Origin: Chitinophagales bacterium
GTDB lineage: Bacteria > Bacteroidota > Bacteroidia > Chitinophagales > LD1
NCBI GenBank assembly: GCA_019638515.1
Contig: JAHBTS010000005.1
Location: forward strand, 124,001-188,000
DNA length: 64,000 nt
Direction: 5' to 3'
A program made the translations under genes and the position numbers. Positions 34,772 to 43,171 of the stretch are shown piece by piece (within the stretch, counting starts at the first letter, position 1; the number at the start of each line of letters is the position of its first letter). The notes under the pieces were generated by a model that worked only from the letters and a program-made list of their open reading frames with translations, made no database searches and was not told the DNA's origin.

Positions 34772-35308
34772 CTAGTGGCAAACAACATTTTTGCCACTCA
34801 CAGTTTTGCGTTTATCCATATCGGTATAAGTATGAATTAGTTTCACATCTGTGAAGTTAAATGTAGGTTTTCCTGCGCTGGAAACAGCCACTGTTACTGT
34901 GCCGGAAAGACTGTCGCTAAACCAGTTTTGTTGCTGCTGTGCCGAGGCATCGTAATAGTTGCTAACGCGCATGGTTGCTCTGCCGGCAGGGGAGGTGGCA
35001 GAGTATAGCCACGTACCATTATCTAAAGTGAATGTTGCCGTTTGCCCCGGATCGGGCAATTTGGTGAGTGTAATATTTACGGTGGGGGTGTTTTGTGTGG
35101 TATTAGGGCGAATTACATCGCGGTAGTGTGTATAGTATCCATAAATAGCTGCTCCACAGAAAGATGGGCCATGAGTAGAGAATTCAAATACTTCACCTTG
35201 TAGTGCAATTTGGTCGTCTGAAAGTGTAACGGATTTGCTGCTGTTTTCTTTGTTGCAGGATGAAATTATTAGCATGTATGCCAACAAGCTGAGTAGTGTT
35301 TTTTTCAT
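34772..35308 (-). CDS. Lipoprotein of unknown function
   Basis: 178 residues. The N-terminus is a lipoprotein signal with lipobox IISSC (Cys about residue 18), followed by a Ser/Asn-rich linker. The mature part looks like one beta-sandwich domain, with no motif I recognise. It converges with the TPP-regulated receptor gene (gap 44 bases) without an evident terminator. Confidence 0.65.
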   Translation of the reverse strand: MKKTLLSLLAYMLIISSCNKENSSKSVTLSDDQIALQGEVFEFSTHGPSFCGAAIYGYYTHYRDVIRPNTTQNTPTVNITLTKLPDPGQTATFTLDNGTWLYSATSPAGRATMRVSNYYDASAQQQQNWFSDSLSGTVTVAVSSAGKPTFNFTDVKLIHTYTDMDKRKTVSGKNVVCH

Positions 35309-35461
35309 ACGTCTTTATTTTTATGTAAAAAGAACGGAAATCCTGCAGAGTAAAAATTCAAGATTGGAGTTGTTCTTACTGTTGAGTTTTAGGTGTGTAG
35401 TAGTTGTTGAATGTATAAGAAAATATATCTAGTTTGTGAAAACAATATTGACTATAGGCAT

Positions 35462-35497
35462 AAAAAAAAACTCACTGGCTTACCAATGAGTTTTTTA
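35462..35497. terminator. Bidirectional-looking terminator next to the WG-repeat gene
   Basis: CTCACTGG (35471-35478) faces CCAATGAG (35483-35490) with one mismatch, flanked by a run of A on the left and T on the right. On the minus strand it ends the WG-repeat gene (stop at 35522). Confidence 0.75.
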
Positions 35498-35521
35498 GTA
35501 CAAGTTAGTTGAAACTATTGC

Positions 35522-35986
35522 TTATTCATCTTTTAAATTCAAGATAACTTCCTTGCCTTCTTTTATGGCACGGATAATTCCTCCTTTTTCAACTTTTATG
35601 GTTTCGTATTTGTTTTCAACTAATACGGCTCCTTGTTTATTTATCATACCTGCAAGTCCATTTTTGCGCGTAATTGCCCAAAAACCATGAAAGGCTCCAA
35701 TATCGCCATAGATGTTATCTACAATAACTTTCCCGGTCATGTTAATGAGTCCTTTTAATCCTTTTTTGGTAGTGTATGCTAAACCATCTCTACCAAAGCC
35801 GCTAATGGCTTCGTATTGTGGTTTAATAATTTCTTTGCCATCTTGCGAAACCAAGCCTACTTTTCCGTTTTTCCAAGCTAAAGCCACTCCTTGGTTAAAC
35901 TTTCCGATTTTATCGTATTCGTGGGTTACTTGTGCTATTGCCGAAATAGTTAATACAGTTAAAATAATGCTGAATAGTTTTTTCAT
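35522..35986 (-). CDS. Small exported WG-repeat protein
   Basis: 154 residues with a signal peptide (ending ISAIAQ). The mature part is four WG-type repeats of about 22-25 residues, with the recurring pattern K-x-G-x-x-G-L-x-x-x-x-G-K (for example KNGKVGLVSQDGKEI and KKGLKGLINMTGKVI). Proteins with this repeat usually have many more copies; this is a short version. It has no sorting domain, so a periplasmic location is likely. Role unknown. Confidence 0.78.
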   Translation of the reverse strand: MKKLFSIILTVLTISAIAQVTHEYDKIGKFNQGVALAWKNGKVGLVSQDGKEIIKPQYEAISGFGRDGLAYTTKKGLKGLINMTGKVIVDNIYGDIGAFHGFWAITRKNGLAGMINKQGAVLVENKYETIKVEKGGIIRAIKEGKEVILNLKDE

Positions 35987-36058
35987 ATTGTGTATTTGTA
36001 TGTTTCAATAAGTAAATGCTAATGTAAAAAAATAAAATAATTACAGAAGGGATATGGC

Positions 36059-36529
36059 TTAGTGTTGAAAATGTTGAACGGTTATTTTTCTAGTATCGGT
36101 ATCTTGTTTTTCAATTTCTATTTGCACACAATTTTCTGGTAAAAGTGCTTGGGCAACTTCGTACCATTCTATAAAGCAATAGTGTGGGCTAAACAGCATT
36201 TCTTCTATGCCTGCATCTAATACTTCTTCTTCGGTTTTTAATCTATAAAGATCTATATGAAAGATATAGGCGCTGCTGTTGGTAGCGTATTGGTTTGCAA
36301 TAGCATAGGTGGGACTGGAAACGGTATCGGTGCTGTGTAGTTCTTTGCAAAAGTGTTGGGTGAGTGTGGTTTTGCCTGCTCCTAAATTGCCTTTTAAAAG
36401 AAACACTTTTGTGTTTGGAAAGAGTTGCAAAATTGCTTTTGCTACCGTTGCCATATCAGCAAGTTGCACTTGTTCAAAAACTTTTGCCACAGTATTGTTT
36501 AGTGGATTGTAAAATGAGTGAAGTTGCAA
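36059..36529 (-). CDS. tsaE: tRNA threonylcarbamoyladenosine biosynthesis ATPase TsaE
   Basis: 156 residues, normal for TsaE. It drives the TsaBD complex that makes t6A37 in ANN-decoding tRNAs. Walker A is LKGNLGAGKTTLTQ near residue 43; the family stretch SSPTYAIANQY follows, then HIDLYRL (Walker B-like) and FIEWYE, the TsaE signature. It is a single gene between two surface-protein genes. Confidence 0.92.
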   Translation of the reverse strand: MQLHSFYNPLNNTVAKVFEQVQLADMATVAKAILQLFPNTKVFLLKGNLGAGKTTLTQHFCKELHSTDTVSSPTYAIANQYATNSSAYIFHIDLYRLKTEEEVLDAGIEEMLFSPHYCFIEWYEVAQALLPENCVQIEIEKQDTDTRKITVQHFQH

Positions 36530-36570
36530 ATGTATAATTTAAAATTGCTGAGGATGTTTAGGCTTCTATA

Positions 36571-36604
36571 AAAAAAACGGGCTACCTTTTTAGGAGTAGC
36601 CCGT
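36571..36604 (-). terminator. Intrinsic terminator of the 945-residue TonB receptor gene
   Basis: On the minus strand ACGGGCTAC (36604-36596) pairs with GTAGCCCGT (36585-36577), a 9-bp stem, and is followed by a run of T (A-run 36571-36577 on the plus strand). Confidence 0.88.
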
Positions 36605-36642
36605 TTACATGTTGGATTTTGTTGCCTATTGAATCTACATTA

Positions 36643-39480
36643 TTATTTTCTTGAGTTGCCAAAGTTAGCCAAGTCAAAAGTCCATCCGGCATAGTAGCGA
36701 GCGCCAATAAATGGCGATGCAATTGCTGTTTGGTAGCGTTTGTCGTAAATGTTGGAACCGCCAATTCTAAATGTAGAATAAGCTTTTTCTACTACATAGA
36801 ATATTGCCATATCTAAAGTAGTATAGCTTTTAATAGTGCCGTCTCCCATTGGCGCTTGCCATTCGTAATTAGGTACCCACTTAAAGTTGGCAGAAAAGCC
36901 TAAACCTTTCCAAACTTTAGAAGCGTTTACCCCAATATTTATTTTGTGGCGTGGTGTGTTAAATCCTGTAAGTTGTAAGTTGTCGGCTTGTTTAAAAGGT
37001 TTATCGTACAAATCTGCATAGGTATAGTTGATATAAGGAGTAATACCTTTTCCAACATAATAACTAATGCTAAGGTTAGCACCCCATGCCGAAACTGGTT
37101 TATCTAAGTTTACATATAATTGTAAAGGTTTGTAGTAGTTGGTATCGCCACCATCGGTTAAGCTGGCATAAATATCATTTTGACCTGTTTCGCTTGCGGT
37201 GCCGCTTGCCGGAGCTGCTACTCTGGTGAAGCCTATAAAGCGTTGATAGTAGCTATAGTAGGCAGAAAAATCTATATACAATTTTTTATTTAAGAACTCT
37301 CCACGCCAACCCAAATCTACCGTAGTTACTTGTTCCGGTTTTAATGGTTTTACATCAAATGTTTTTAATACTCCGCCTAATTGGTTTTCAACTTGGTCTA
37401 TAGTGTAGTACTTATTGGTAATAAGGGAGTCTAAAATATCTACGGAACGCTGCGTATATAGGTTTCCGTAGCCATTTAAGTTACCCACCAAGAAGTTATC
37501 GCCAATGCTTAGGTATAAATACTGTTCTTGTAGCGTAGGAATTCTAAATGCGCGTGAAGCACTAATACGAATGGTGTTTTGTTTATCGGGAGTAATTACA
37601 AAGCTTAATCTTGGTGAAAACTGCACAGGGAAGTTTGAGTTTTTATCTAAGCGAACAGAACCAATAATTCTAAGTTTGTCTTTAGCCAATTTTTTAGAAG
37701 CCTGAATAAAGCCGCCCACTTCTTGTACTCTAATCCTTCTGCCGGCAGTATCTTCAAAAATTGTTCCATTTGAATTTGGCAGGTATAAACGGTATGAAGC
37801 TCCTGCTAATAAATCTACAGCTTTAATAAAATCGAAAGAGTATTGACCCTCTAAATGAAAGAGCGCACTTTTATCGTAGAAACGTGTTCCTGTTTGTGAA
37901 TTTGGATCGGAAACCAGTTGGTTGTAAACAGAATCAAATTCGTGCGATCCCCTTTGAATCCAAAAATCGCGTGCATAAGAAAATGCTTGTCCGCGTGCGT
38001 TGGCTCTTAAAGGGGCTTTTTGTCTGTCGCCAATACAGTCGGCACAGAAGCCATTTGTTGCAGTATCTAACACGTCAAAGTATTTACCAATCCACTCCGG
38101 CAAATAATTTTCTTTAATAGAATGGCGGGTAAGGTAAGCTCCGGTTAATCCTACATTGAATGATTTTCCGGCATCTTCAATAGAAGCGTAAGTTCTAATT
38201 ACAAAGTTCTTTCCTTTTAATTCAAGTTTAGGGTTGTGGAAAGTAAAGTCTTTAATTTGGTAGCGAGCTGCGCTTTGGTACACGGCTGTTCCATATCCAA
38301 ATTTATAGGTAGCAGAAAGCTCTAAGTCTTTATTAAAGCGATAATGAGCCGATGCAGAAAATTTAAAACTTTGCGCTTTAGGGTCAATAAGTTCAGGCTC
38401 TCTAAAACCGGGAGCTCTTATCTTTACTTTATCGGGGTTTGCCCATGGATTAAAATCTAGCCAGTTGTTTAGTTTTACAAAAGTTTCGTGATCTTCTTGA
38501 GTTACATCTGTTCCGGGACCATAAGGCTTTAAAGCATTTTGGCGAAGAATTTTACTTACGTTTACAGAGGTGGGGTTGGTAAGTGTATCTAAATCGCCAT
38601 AGGTATTTAAGGCAGAATCTTTTGCCAGCCAGTCGTATTCCCAAGTATAGCCACCGGTAAGTTTTATCGCAAACTTTTGGTTTTTGCCAAATGCCTGTGC
38701 GTATCGGAATTGAGCATCTACATAAGGGCCGGGTACAGTTTTGTAACCTCCTTTTACTTGAGCTGCAAACCCTTGAAAATCGTATGGGTTTTTTGATGTC
38801 ATAGAAATAACACCTTGCATAGCATTGGCACCATACAAAGCCGAAGCAGCTCCCGAAATAATCTCTACACTCTCCAAGTCTAAATCATTGGCGCCAACCA
38901 AGTTGCCCACCGGAAAATTTAAGCCTGGCGATTCATTATCTGTACCATCTATAAATTGTTTGGTTCTTAATGAACGGGTATCGCTAAAACCTCTAAGGTT
39001 TACAACTTGAAAACCTGCAGAGGATGTAACAATATCTATACCTTTAAAGTTGCCTAAACTTTGATAGAAATCGCCCGAAGCAGAATTGGCAATCTCTCTT
39101 GCATTCATCTTTTCAATTTGGATAGGAGCTTCTTTTAAAGCCTCGCTTACTCTGGATGAAGTTACCACTACTTCACTACCACCAAAATAAGATGGCTCTA
39201 AAGTAATATTATAGACTCCGCCTGCCCCAATTGGAACCTCTTTTGCTTCGTATCCAACATATGAAAACACCAATACTTTAGCAGTTTCAGGAATTTCCAA
39301 CTTGAATCGTCCATCTAAATCGGTAGTAACACCCGTAGTGGTCCCTTTTATCGAAACGCTAGCACCAATAAGGGCTTCTTTGTTAGCAGCATCCGAAATT
39401 TTACCGCTAATGTTTCGTGTTTGGGAATAAGAAAGAATAAATAATAAAGCAAATGCACCTGAAAGGAGAAGTTTTTTCAT
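36643..39480 (-). CDS. Large TonB-dependent receptor with CarboxypepD-regulatory domain
   Basis: 945 residues. Signal peptide (ending LSYSQ), carboxypeptidase-regulatory-like domain (NISGKISDAANKEALIGASV), plug domain (VVNLRGFSDTRSLR, SGAASALYGANAMQGV) and a long barrel. No SusD partner follows. Outer-membrane import of an unknown ligand is likely; the lack of the SusC signature region and the length suggest a siderophore- or metabolite-type receptor rather than a glycan one. The ligand cannot be told. The gene is alone with its own terminator. Confidence 0.88.
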   Translation of the reverse strand: MKKLLLSGAFALLFILSYSQTRNISGKISDAANKEALIGASVSIKGTTTGVTTDLDGRFKLEIPETAKVLVFSYVGYEAKEVPIGAGGVYNITLEPSYFGGSEVVVTSSRVSEALKEAPIQIEKMNAREIANSASGDFYQSLGNFKGIDIVTSSAGFQVVNLRGFSDTRSLRTKQFIDGTDNESPGLNFPVGNLVGANDLDLESVEIISGAASALYGANAMQGVISMTSKNPYDFQGFAAQVKGGYKTVPGPYVDAQFRYAQAFGKNQKFAIKLTGGYTWEYDWLAKDSALNTYGDLDTLTNPTSVNVSKILRQNALKPYGPGTDVTQEDHETFVKLNNWLDFNPWANPDKVKIRAPGFREPELIDPKAQSFKFSASAHYRFNKDLELSATYKFGYGTAVYQSAARYQIKDFTFHNPKLELKGKNFVIRTYASIEDAGKSFNVGLTGAYLTRHSIKENYLPEWIGKYFDVLDTATNGFCADCIGDRQKAPLRANARGQAFSYARDFWIQRGSHEFDSVYNQLVSDPNSQTGTRFYDKSALFHLEGQYSFDFIKAVDLLAGASYRLYLPNSNGTIFEDTAGRRIRVQEVGGFIQASKKLAKDKLRIIGSVRLDKNSNFPVQFSPRLSFVITPDKQNTIRISASRAFRIPTLQEQYLYLSIGDNFLVGNLNGYGNLYTQRSVDILDSLITNKYYTIDQVENQLGGVLKTFDVKPLKPEQVTTVDLGWRGEFLNKKLYIDFSAYYSYYQRFIGFTRVAAPASGTASETGQNDIYASLTDGGDTNYYKPLQLYVNLDKPVSAWGANLSISYYVGKGITPYINYTYADLYDKPFKQADNLQLTGFNTPRHKINIGVNASKVWKGLGFSANFKWVPNYEWQAPMGDGTIKSYTTLDMAIFYVVEKAYSTFRIGGSNIYDKRYQTAIASPFIGARYYAGWTFDLANFGNSRK

Positions 39481-39646
39481 TACGTCCGTTTTTTTGTTTC
39501 GTTTGGTTTTTTGAAAAAGACGGGTGAAAATATAAAAAACATTAAAACGAAAAAGTGTAGCATATCTTTTTTCAATAAGAAGTTGGGTGGTTGCGTAAAA
39601 TTTTATTTTTCTAAAGAATAAACTTCCAATTTTCAGAATAAGAAAT

Positions 39647-39654
39647 TACTTTTG
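39647..39654 (+). promoter_or_regulatory. Promoter -7 element of tRNA-His
   Basis: TACTTTTG fits TAnnTTTG and is followed by CGCCCGC. The eleven bases TTTGCGCCCGC (39651-39661) recur in front of tRNA-Met (54236-54246). Confidence 0.55.
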
Positions 39655-39664
39655 CGCCCGCTAT

Positions 39665-39739
39665 GGCGACCATAGCTCAGGTGGTTAGAGTAGCGGATTG
39701 TGGTTCCGTTGGTCGTGGGTTCGAGTCCCATTGGTCGCC
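39665..39739 (+). tRNA. tRNA-His (anticodon GTG)
   Basis: Acceptor GCGACCA (39666-39672) pairs with TGGTCGC (39732-39738); G39665 serves as the encoded G-1 opposite discriminator C39739, the histidine identity feature. The anticodon loop TTGTGGT gives GTG. The T-arm is GTGGG-TTCGAGT-CCCAT. CCA is not encoded. Confidence 0.95.
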
Positions 39740-39740
39740 C

Positions 39741-39771
39741 AAAGGTTGGTATGCTTGCCAGCCTTTTTTAT
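39741..39771 (+). terminator. Intrinsic terminator after tRNA-His
   Basis: AAAGGTTGG pairs with CCAGCCTTT across an 8-base loop (one G-U pair), followed by a T-rich run ending TTTTTTATTTT. Confidence 0.75.
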
Positions 39772-39815
39772 TTTGCACCACTTTTAAATAGAAATAAACG
39801 GAAACGAACAATATC

Positions 39816-40799
39816 ATGAGCATAAGAAAAATAAGATTTCGTGAAGCACTTCGCGAAGCTATGAGCGAGGAAATGCGCAACGATTCCCGCGTATTTTTAA
39901 TGGGTGAAGAAGTATCGGAATACGATGGAGCATATAAAGTAAGCCAAGGCATGTTGGCAGAGTTTGGCGCAAAGCGCGTAATTGATACACCAATAGCAGA
40001 ACTTGGTTTTGCTGGTATTGGAGTAGGAGCTGCCATGAATGGCACCAAGCCTATTATAGAATTTATGACATGGAATTTTGCCATTTTAGCTTTCGACCAA
40101 ATTATAAACGGAGCAGCTAAAATGCTTTCTATGAGCGCAGGGGAGTTTGGTTGCCCAATTGTGTTTCGCGGGCCGCAGGGAAGCGCGGGGCAGTTGGCAG
40201 CGCAGCACTCGCAAATGCTTACCAATATGTTGGCAAGTGTGCCGGGTTTAAAAGTTATTTCGCCTTCAAATCCTTATGATGCTAAGGGTTTATTGAAAGC
40301 TGCCATACGCGATGATGACCCGGTAATGTTTATGGAGAGCGAAATGATGTATTCCGACTTGGGTGAAGTACCGGAGGGCGAATACATTATAGAAATAGGA
40401 AAGGCCGATGTAAAACGTGCAGGCACCGATGTTACTTTGGTGAGCTATAATAAAATGATGAAAATAGCTTTGGGTGCTGCCGATGCTTTGGCAGAAAGCG
40501 GCATTAACGCAGAAGTAATTGATTTGCGAACCATACGACCACTGGATGTGGAAACTATTTTACAATCGGTGAAGAAAACTAACCGTTTAGTAATAGTAGA
40601 TGAAAGTTGGCCATTTACTTCAATTGCATCGGAAATAACTTTTCAAGTACAGCGCTATGGTTTCGATTGTTTAGACGCACCTATAAGAAGAGTGTGTGGG
40701 GCGGATGCTTCTATGCACTACGCTCCTAATTTGGTAGAGGCATATTTACCATCGGTTGCCAAAGTAGTAGAGGCTGCTAAAGCTGTTTGCTATAAATAG
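39816..40799 (+). CDS. pdhB: Pyruvate dehydrogenase E1 component, beta subunit
   Basis: 327 residues, the usual E1-beta length. It forms the alpha2-beta2 E1 that decarboxylates pyruvate with thiamine pyrophosphate. The N-terminal pyrimidine-binding domain contains the family motif LMGEEVSEYDGAYKVSQG and the TPP-facing Glu; the transketolase C-terminal domain follows (EVIDLRTIRPLD). The alpha subunit and E2/E3 genes are not in this window, so the complex genes are scattered. A branched-chain 2-oxoacid dehydrogenase subunit is the alternative, but the sequence fits PdhB better. Confidence 0.9.
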   Translation: MSIRKIRFREALREAMSEEMRNDSRVFLMGEEVSEYDGAYKVSQGMLAEFGAKRVIDTPIAELGFAGIGVGAAMNGTKPIIEFMTWNFAILAFDQIINGAAKMLSMSAGEFGCPIVFRGPQGSAGQLAAQHSQMLTNMLASVPGLKVISPSNPYDAKGLLKAAIRDDDPVMFMESEMMYSDLGEVPEGEYIIEIGKADVKRAGTDVTLVSYNKMMKIALGAADALAESGINAEVIDLRTIRPLDVETILQSVKKTNRLVIVDESWPFTSIASEITFQVQRYGFDCLDAPIRRVCGADASMHYAPNLVEAYLPSVAKVVEAAKAVCYK

Positions 40800-40801
40800 A
40801 A

Positions 40802-41887
40802 TTATATATCGTAGTTTAAAACTACCACATTGGTTTTAGGATGGCTTTGGCATGTAAGCACATAACCTTTGGAAATTTCAGAATCGGTGAGGCTTTCGCG
40901 GTCGTCCATCACCACATTCCCTTCTAATAATTTAGCACGGCAGGTACAGCAGGCTGCTACCATGCAAGAGTATGGCGGATCGAAACCGGCATCTAATGCG
41001 GCATTGAGAACGGTGTCTTTTTCACTCATTTCAAATTCAACCTCATTGCCATCGTAAATGAGTTTTACTTTAGCTTTTCCGGTGAAAGGTTCTGTCGATG
41101 GCGTGGTGGTACCTACACTGGCAGCAGTTTTATCTTCATCGGCTTTTGCCGTAAAGTATTCTATATGTATATGTTGTTTGGCAATTCCAAGTTCGTTTAA
41201 AGCATTTTCAACCTCTTTCATCATAGGTACCGGACCGCAGATGAAAAACTCGGCATTGGCAAATTGCAGGTTGGTGTTTTCGCGCAGCAGTTGTAATGCC
41301 ATGTCTTTTAATATAAGACCGCGGTACTTGGCAGTAGATGAAGTTTCATTTAATACATGTATTATATTTAAGCGTGTGGCGTGCTGGATTTGTAGAGCTT
41401 GCAACTGTTCTTTAAAAATAATGCTTTGCTCATCGCGGTTGCCATAAAAGAGCGTGATTCTACTGTTGGGTTCTTTCAGTAATACACTTTTTAATATACT
41501 GAAAACTGGCGTAATGCCGGAACCTCCGCCAAACAGAACGTAGTGTTTTTGATTGCTTTCGCTTAGTGGAGCATGAAAATTTCCCATAGGTTCCATAACC
41601 TCTATTTCATCGCCCACTTTTAAGTGTCTATTTATGAAAGTAGAAGCCTTGCCTCCGGTAACTTCTTTTACGGCAATGGTCATGGGTTCGTTTGCAAATG
41701 GGGAACTGCAGAAACTGTAGCTGCGGTTTACAAATTCATTATTTATACTGAGTTTTAAAGTAAGGTACTGCCCGGGAATATATTGGTATTGGTTTTGGAG
41801 GCTGGCAGGTACTTCGAATGATACACTTACGCTATCGGGTGTTTCTCTATTTACCGAAGTTACTTTTAGTTTGTTGAATTTGCTCAT
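40802..41887 (-). CDS. PaaE-like ferredoxin/flavin oxidoreductase (FNR plus 2Fe-2S)
   Basis: 361 residues with two parts. Residues ~1-240 are a ferredoxin-NADP-reductase unit: FAD-binding RSYSFCSSP and NADP-binding FGGGSGITPVFSIL. The C-terminal ~90 residues are a plant-type 2Fe-2S domain with the four cysteines in place (C-x4-C-x2-C in SCMVAACCTC, and the last in LTCQSHP). This is the layout of PaaE, the electron-transfer subunit of phenylacetyl-CoA epoxidase. In Bacteroidota similar proteins occur without paaABC and supply electrons to other oxygenases or desaturases; none lies nearby. It converges on pdhB with two bases between the stops. Confidence 0.87.
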   Translation of the reverse strand: MSKFNKLKVTSVNRETPDSVSVSFEVPASLQNQYQYIPGQYLTLKLSINNEFVNRSYSFCSSPFANEPMTIAVKEVTGGKASTFINRHLKVGDEIEVMEPMGNFHAPLSESNQKHYVLFGGGSGITPVFSILKSVLLKEPNSRITLFYGNRDEQSIIFKEQLQALQIQHATRLNIIHVLNETSSTAKYRGLILKDMALQLLRENTNLQFANAEFFICGPVPMMKEVENALNELGIAKQHIHIEYFTAKADEDKTAASVGTTTPSTEPFTGKAKVKLIYDGNEVEFEMSEKDTVLNAALDAGFDPPYSCMVAACCTCRAKLLEGNVVMDDRESLTDSEISKGYVLTCQSHPKTNVVVLNYDI

Positions 41888-41926
41888 TGTAAATGTGCGA
41901 ATAGGTGTTTAGTTTTTAAACAAAGG

Positions 41927-41956
41927 AGGCTGTTGCACGAACAGCCTTTTGCTATT
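41927..41956 (-). terminator. Possible terminator downstream of the bacilliredoxin gene
   Basis: AGGCTGTT (41927-41934) and AACAGCCT (41940-41947) form an 8-bp stem with a 5-base loop. The minus-strand tail (CCTTTGTTT) is only moderately T-rich, so it may be weak or have another role in the leader of the PaaE-like gene. Confidence 0.45.
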
Positions 41957-42011
41957 TGGTATAATGGATAAATTTTATGCCTTTCAATGTGTGTTGGCAG
42001 CACAGTAAATA

Positions 42012-42428
42012 CTAACAAAAGTGTTCAAATACCTTTTTTAGATGCTCAGCAATGGTGGCAGCATTGTTGCCTTCAATTTGGTGACGCTCAATAAAGTGAA
42101 CCAGCTTACCATCTTTAAACAATGCCATTGAAGGCGATGAAGGAGGGTAGGGCAGTGTGTATTCGCGAGCGCGTGCAGTAGCTTCGGTATCAACTCCGGC
42201 AAATGCTGTAACTAAATTGGAAGGTAATTTAGCACTTGTTTTTACGGCATCTTGTACTGCGGGGCGGGCAGAGCCTGCTGCGCATCCGCAAACCGAGTTG
42301 ATAACTAAAAATGTGGTTCCGCTTTGGTTTTGGAGGGCGGCATCTACTTCTGCTGCATTGGTTAATTCTTTAAAGCCCACATCTGTTAAGTCTGCTTTCA
42401 TGGGCATAACTAAATCTGCTGGATACAT
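42012..42428 (-). CDS. BrxA/BrxB family bacilliredoxin
   Basis: 138 residues, the normal family length. Thioredoxin fold with the redox motif CGC in NSVCGCAAGSARP (about residues 47-49), typical of YphP/YqiW proteins, which remove bacillithiol from protein cysteines. The C-terminal FIERHQIEG is also conserved in the family. Start at ATG 42428. It is followed upstream on the same strand by a DUF59 Fe-S assembly gene, which makes a shared redox/iron-sulfur context. Confidence 0.9.
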   Translation of the reverse strand: MYPADLVMPMKADLTDVGFKELTNAAEVDAALQNQSGTTFLVINSVCGCAAGSARPAVQDAVKTSAKLPSNLVTAFAGVDTEATARAREYTLPYPPSSPSMALFKDGKLVHFIERHQIEGNNAATIAEHLKKVFEHFC

Positions 42429-42478
42429 ATACTTTATATTTTATTGAAATGAAAAATGAGTTGTTGGTTGAATATTTC

Positions 42479-42799
42479 TTACAAAAATCCGAGTTCTAAT
42501 TTGGCTTCTTCGCTCATCATATCTTGCCCCCAAGGTGGGTCGAACACTAATTCGAGGGTTACATCTTTTACGCCATTTACGGCTTTAGTTTTTTCTTCCA
42601 CTTCGCTCGGCAGGGTTTCTGCAACAGGGCAGTTTGGAGAAGTGAGGGTCATTACAATTTCCACTTCAAAAGTGGGAAAAACATTCACTTCGTAAATAAG
42701 TCCTAAGTCGTAAATATTTACAGGTATTTCTGGGTCGTAGATGGTTTTTATGACATCTATGATGGCATTTTTTACCTGTTCTTCATTTAATGCTTCCAT
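42479..42799 (-). CDS. DUF59/MIP18 family Fe-S cluster assembly protein (SufT-like)
   Basis: 106 residues. The MIP18-like domain carries IYDPEIPVNIYDLGLIY and the conserved Cys in TSPNCPVAE, which is needed in the family for Fe-S cluster maturation. Bacteroidota usually keep this gene in or near the suf operon; here no suf genes are adjacent. It sits 51 bases upstream of the bacilliredoxin gene on the same strand and is probably co-transcribed with it. Confidence 0.88.
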   Translation of the reverse strand: MEALNEEQVKNAIIDVIKTIYDPEIPVNIYDLGLIYEVNVFPTFEVEIVMTLTSPNCPVAETLPSEVEEKTKAVNGVKDVTLELVFDPPWGQDMMSEEAKLELGFL

Positions 42800-43171
42800 A
42801 ATTACACGGCTGCTAAGTTAAGCCGAAAAATGCCTTTACGAAACACCTTGTGGAAAGAAAAGTTAAAAGTAAGCTATTAGGCGGCTTTGAACTTAGTATA
42901 AGCTCAAGATTAGGCATACCCCAAATTGAAGGTGGAATGTTTTGTTTTTTCTCTAAAGAGTATATTAAGCAAGGGGAATTTTGCTTCAAGAATGTAAAAA
43001 AAATATTAGATGCTATATTCTTTGAAAGCTAGTGATGGCAATGATTTGGAATGGATTGTGAGAGTGTGGGTTTAAGATTTTTGTAACAAAAAAATGGGCT
43101 ACGCGTAAAGTGTACCAAGCAAGCGTGTGGAAACACACAGTTGCGATTTTAAGTACCGTACCTGTTTTGTT
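42800..43171. other. Non-coding gap between divergent genes
   Basis: 372 bases without a convincing gene. A short open frame at 42850-43032 has a GTG start and no recognisable product. Close to the giant PKD gene there is a small hairpin GTGTG-GAAA-CACAC (43125-43138) with a GNRA tetraloop that would lie in its leader. No perfect promoter pair was found. Confidence 0.5.

Noticed and set aside
42850..43032. Short plus-strand open frame of 60 residues in the gap before the PKD gene
   Set aside because: GTG start, no recognisable domain, no ribosome-binding site and no neighbours in an operon.
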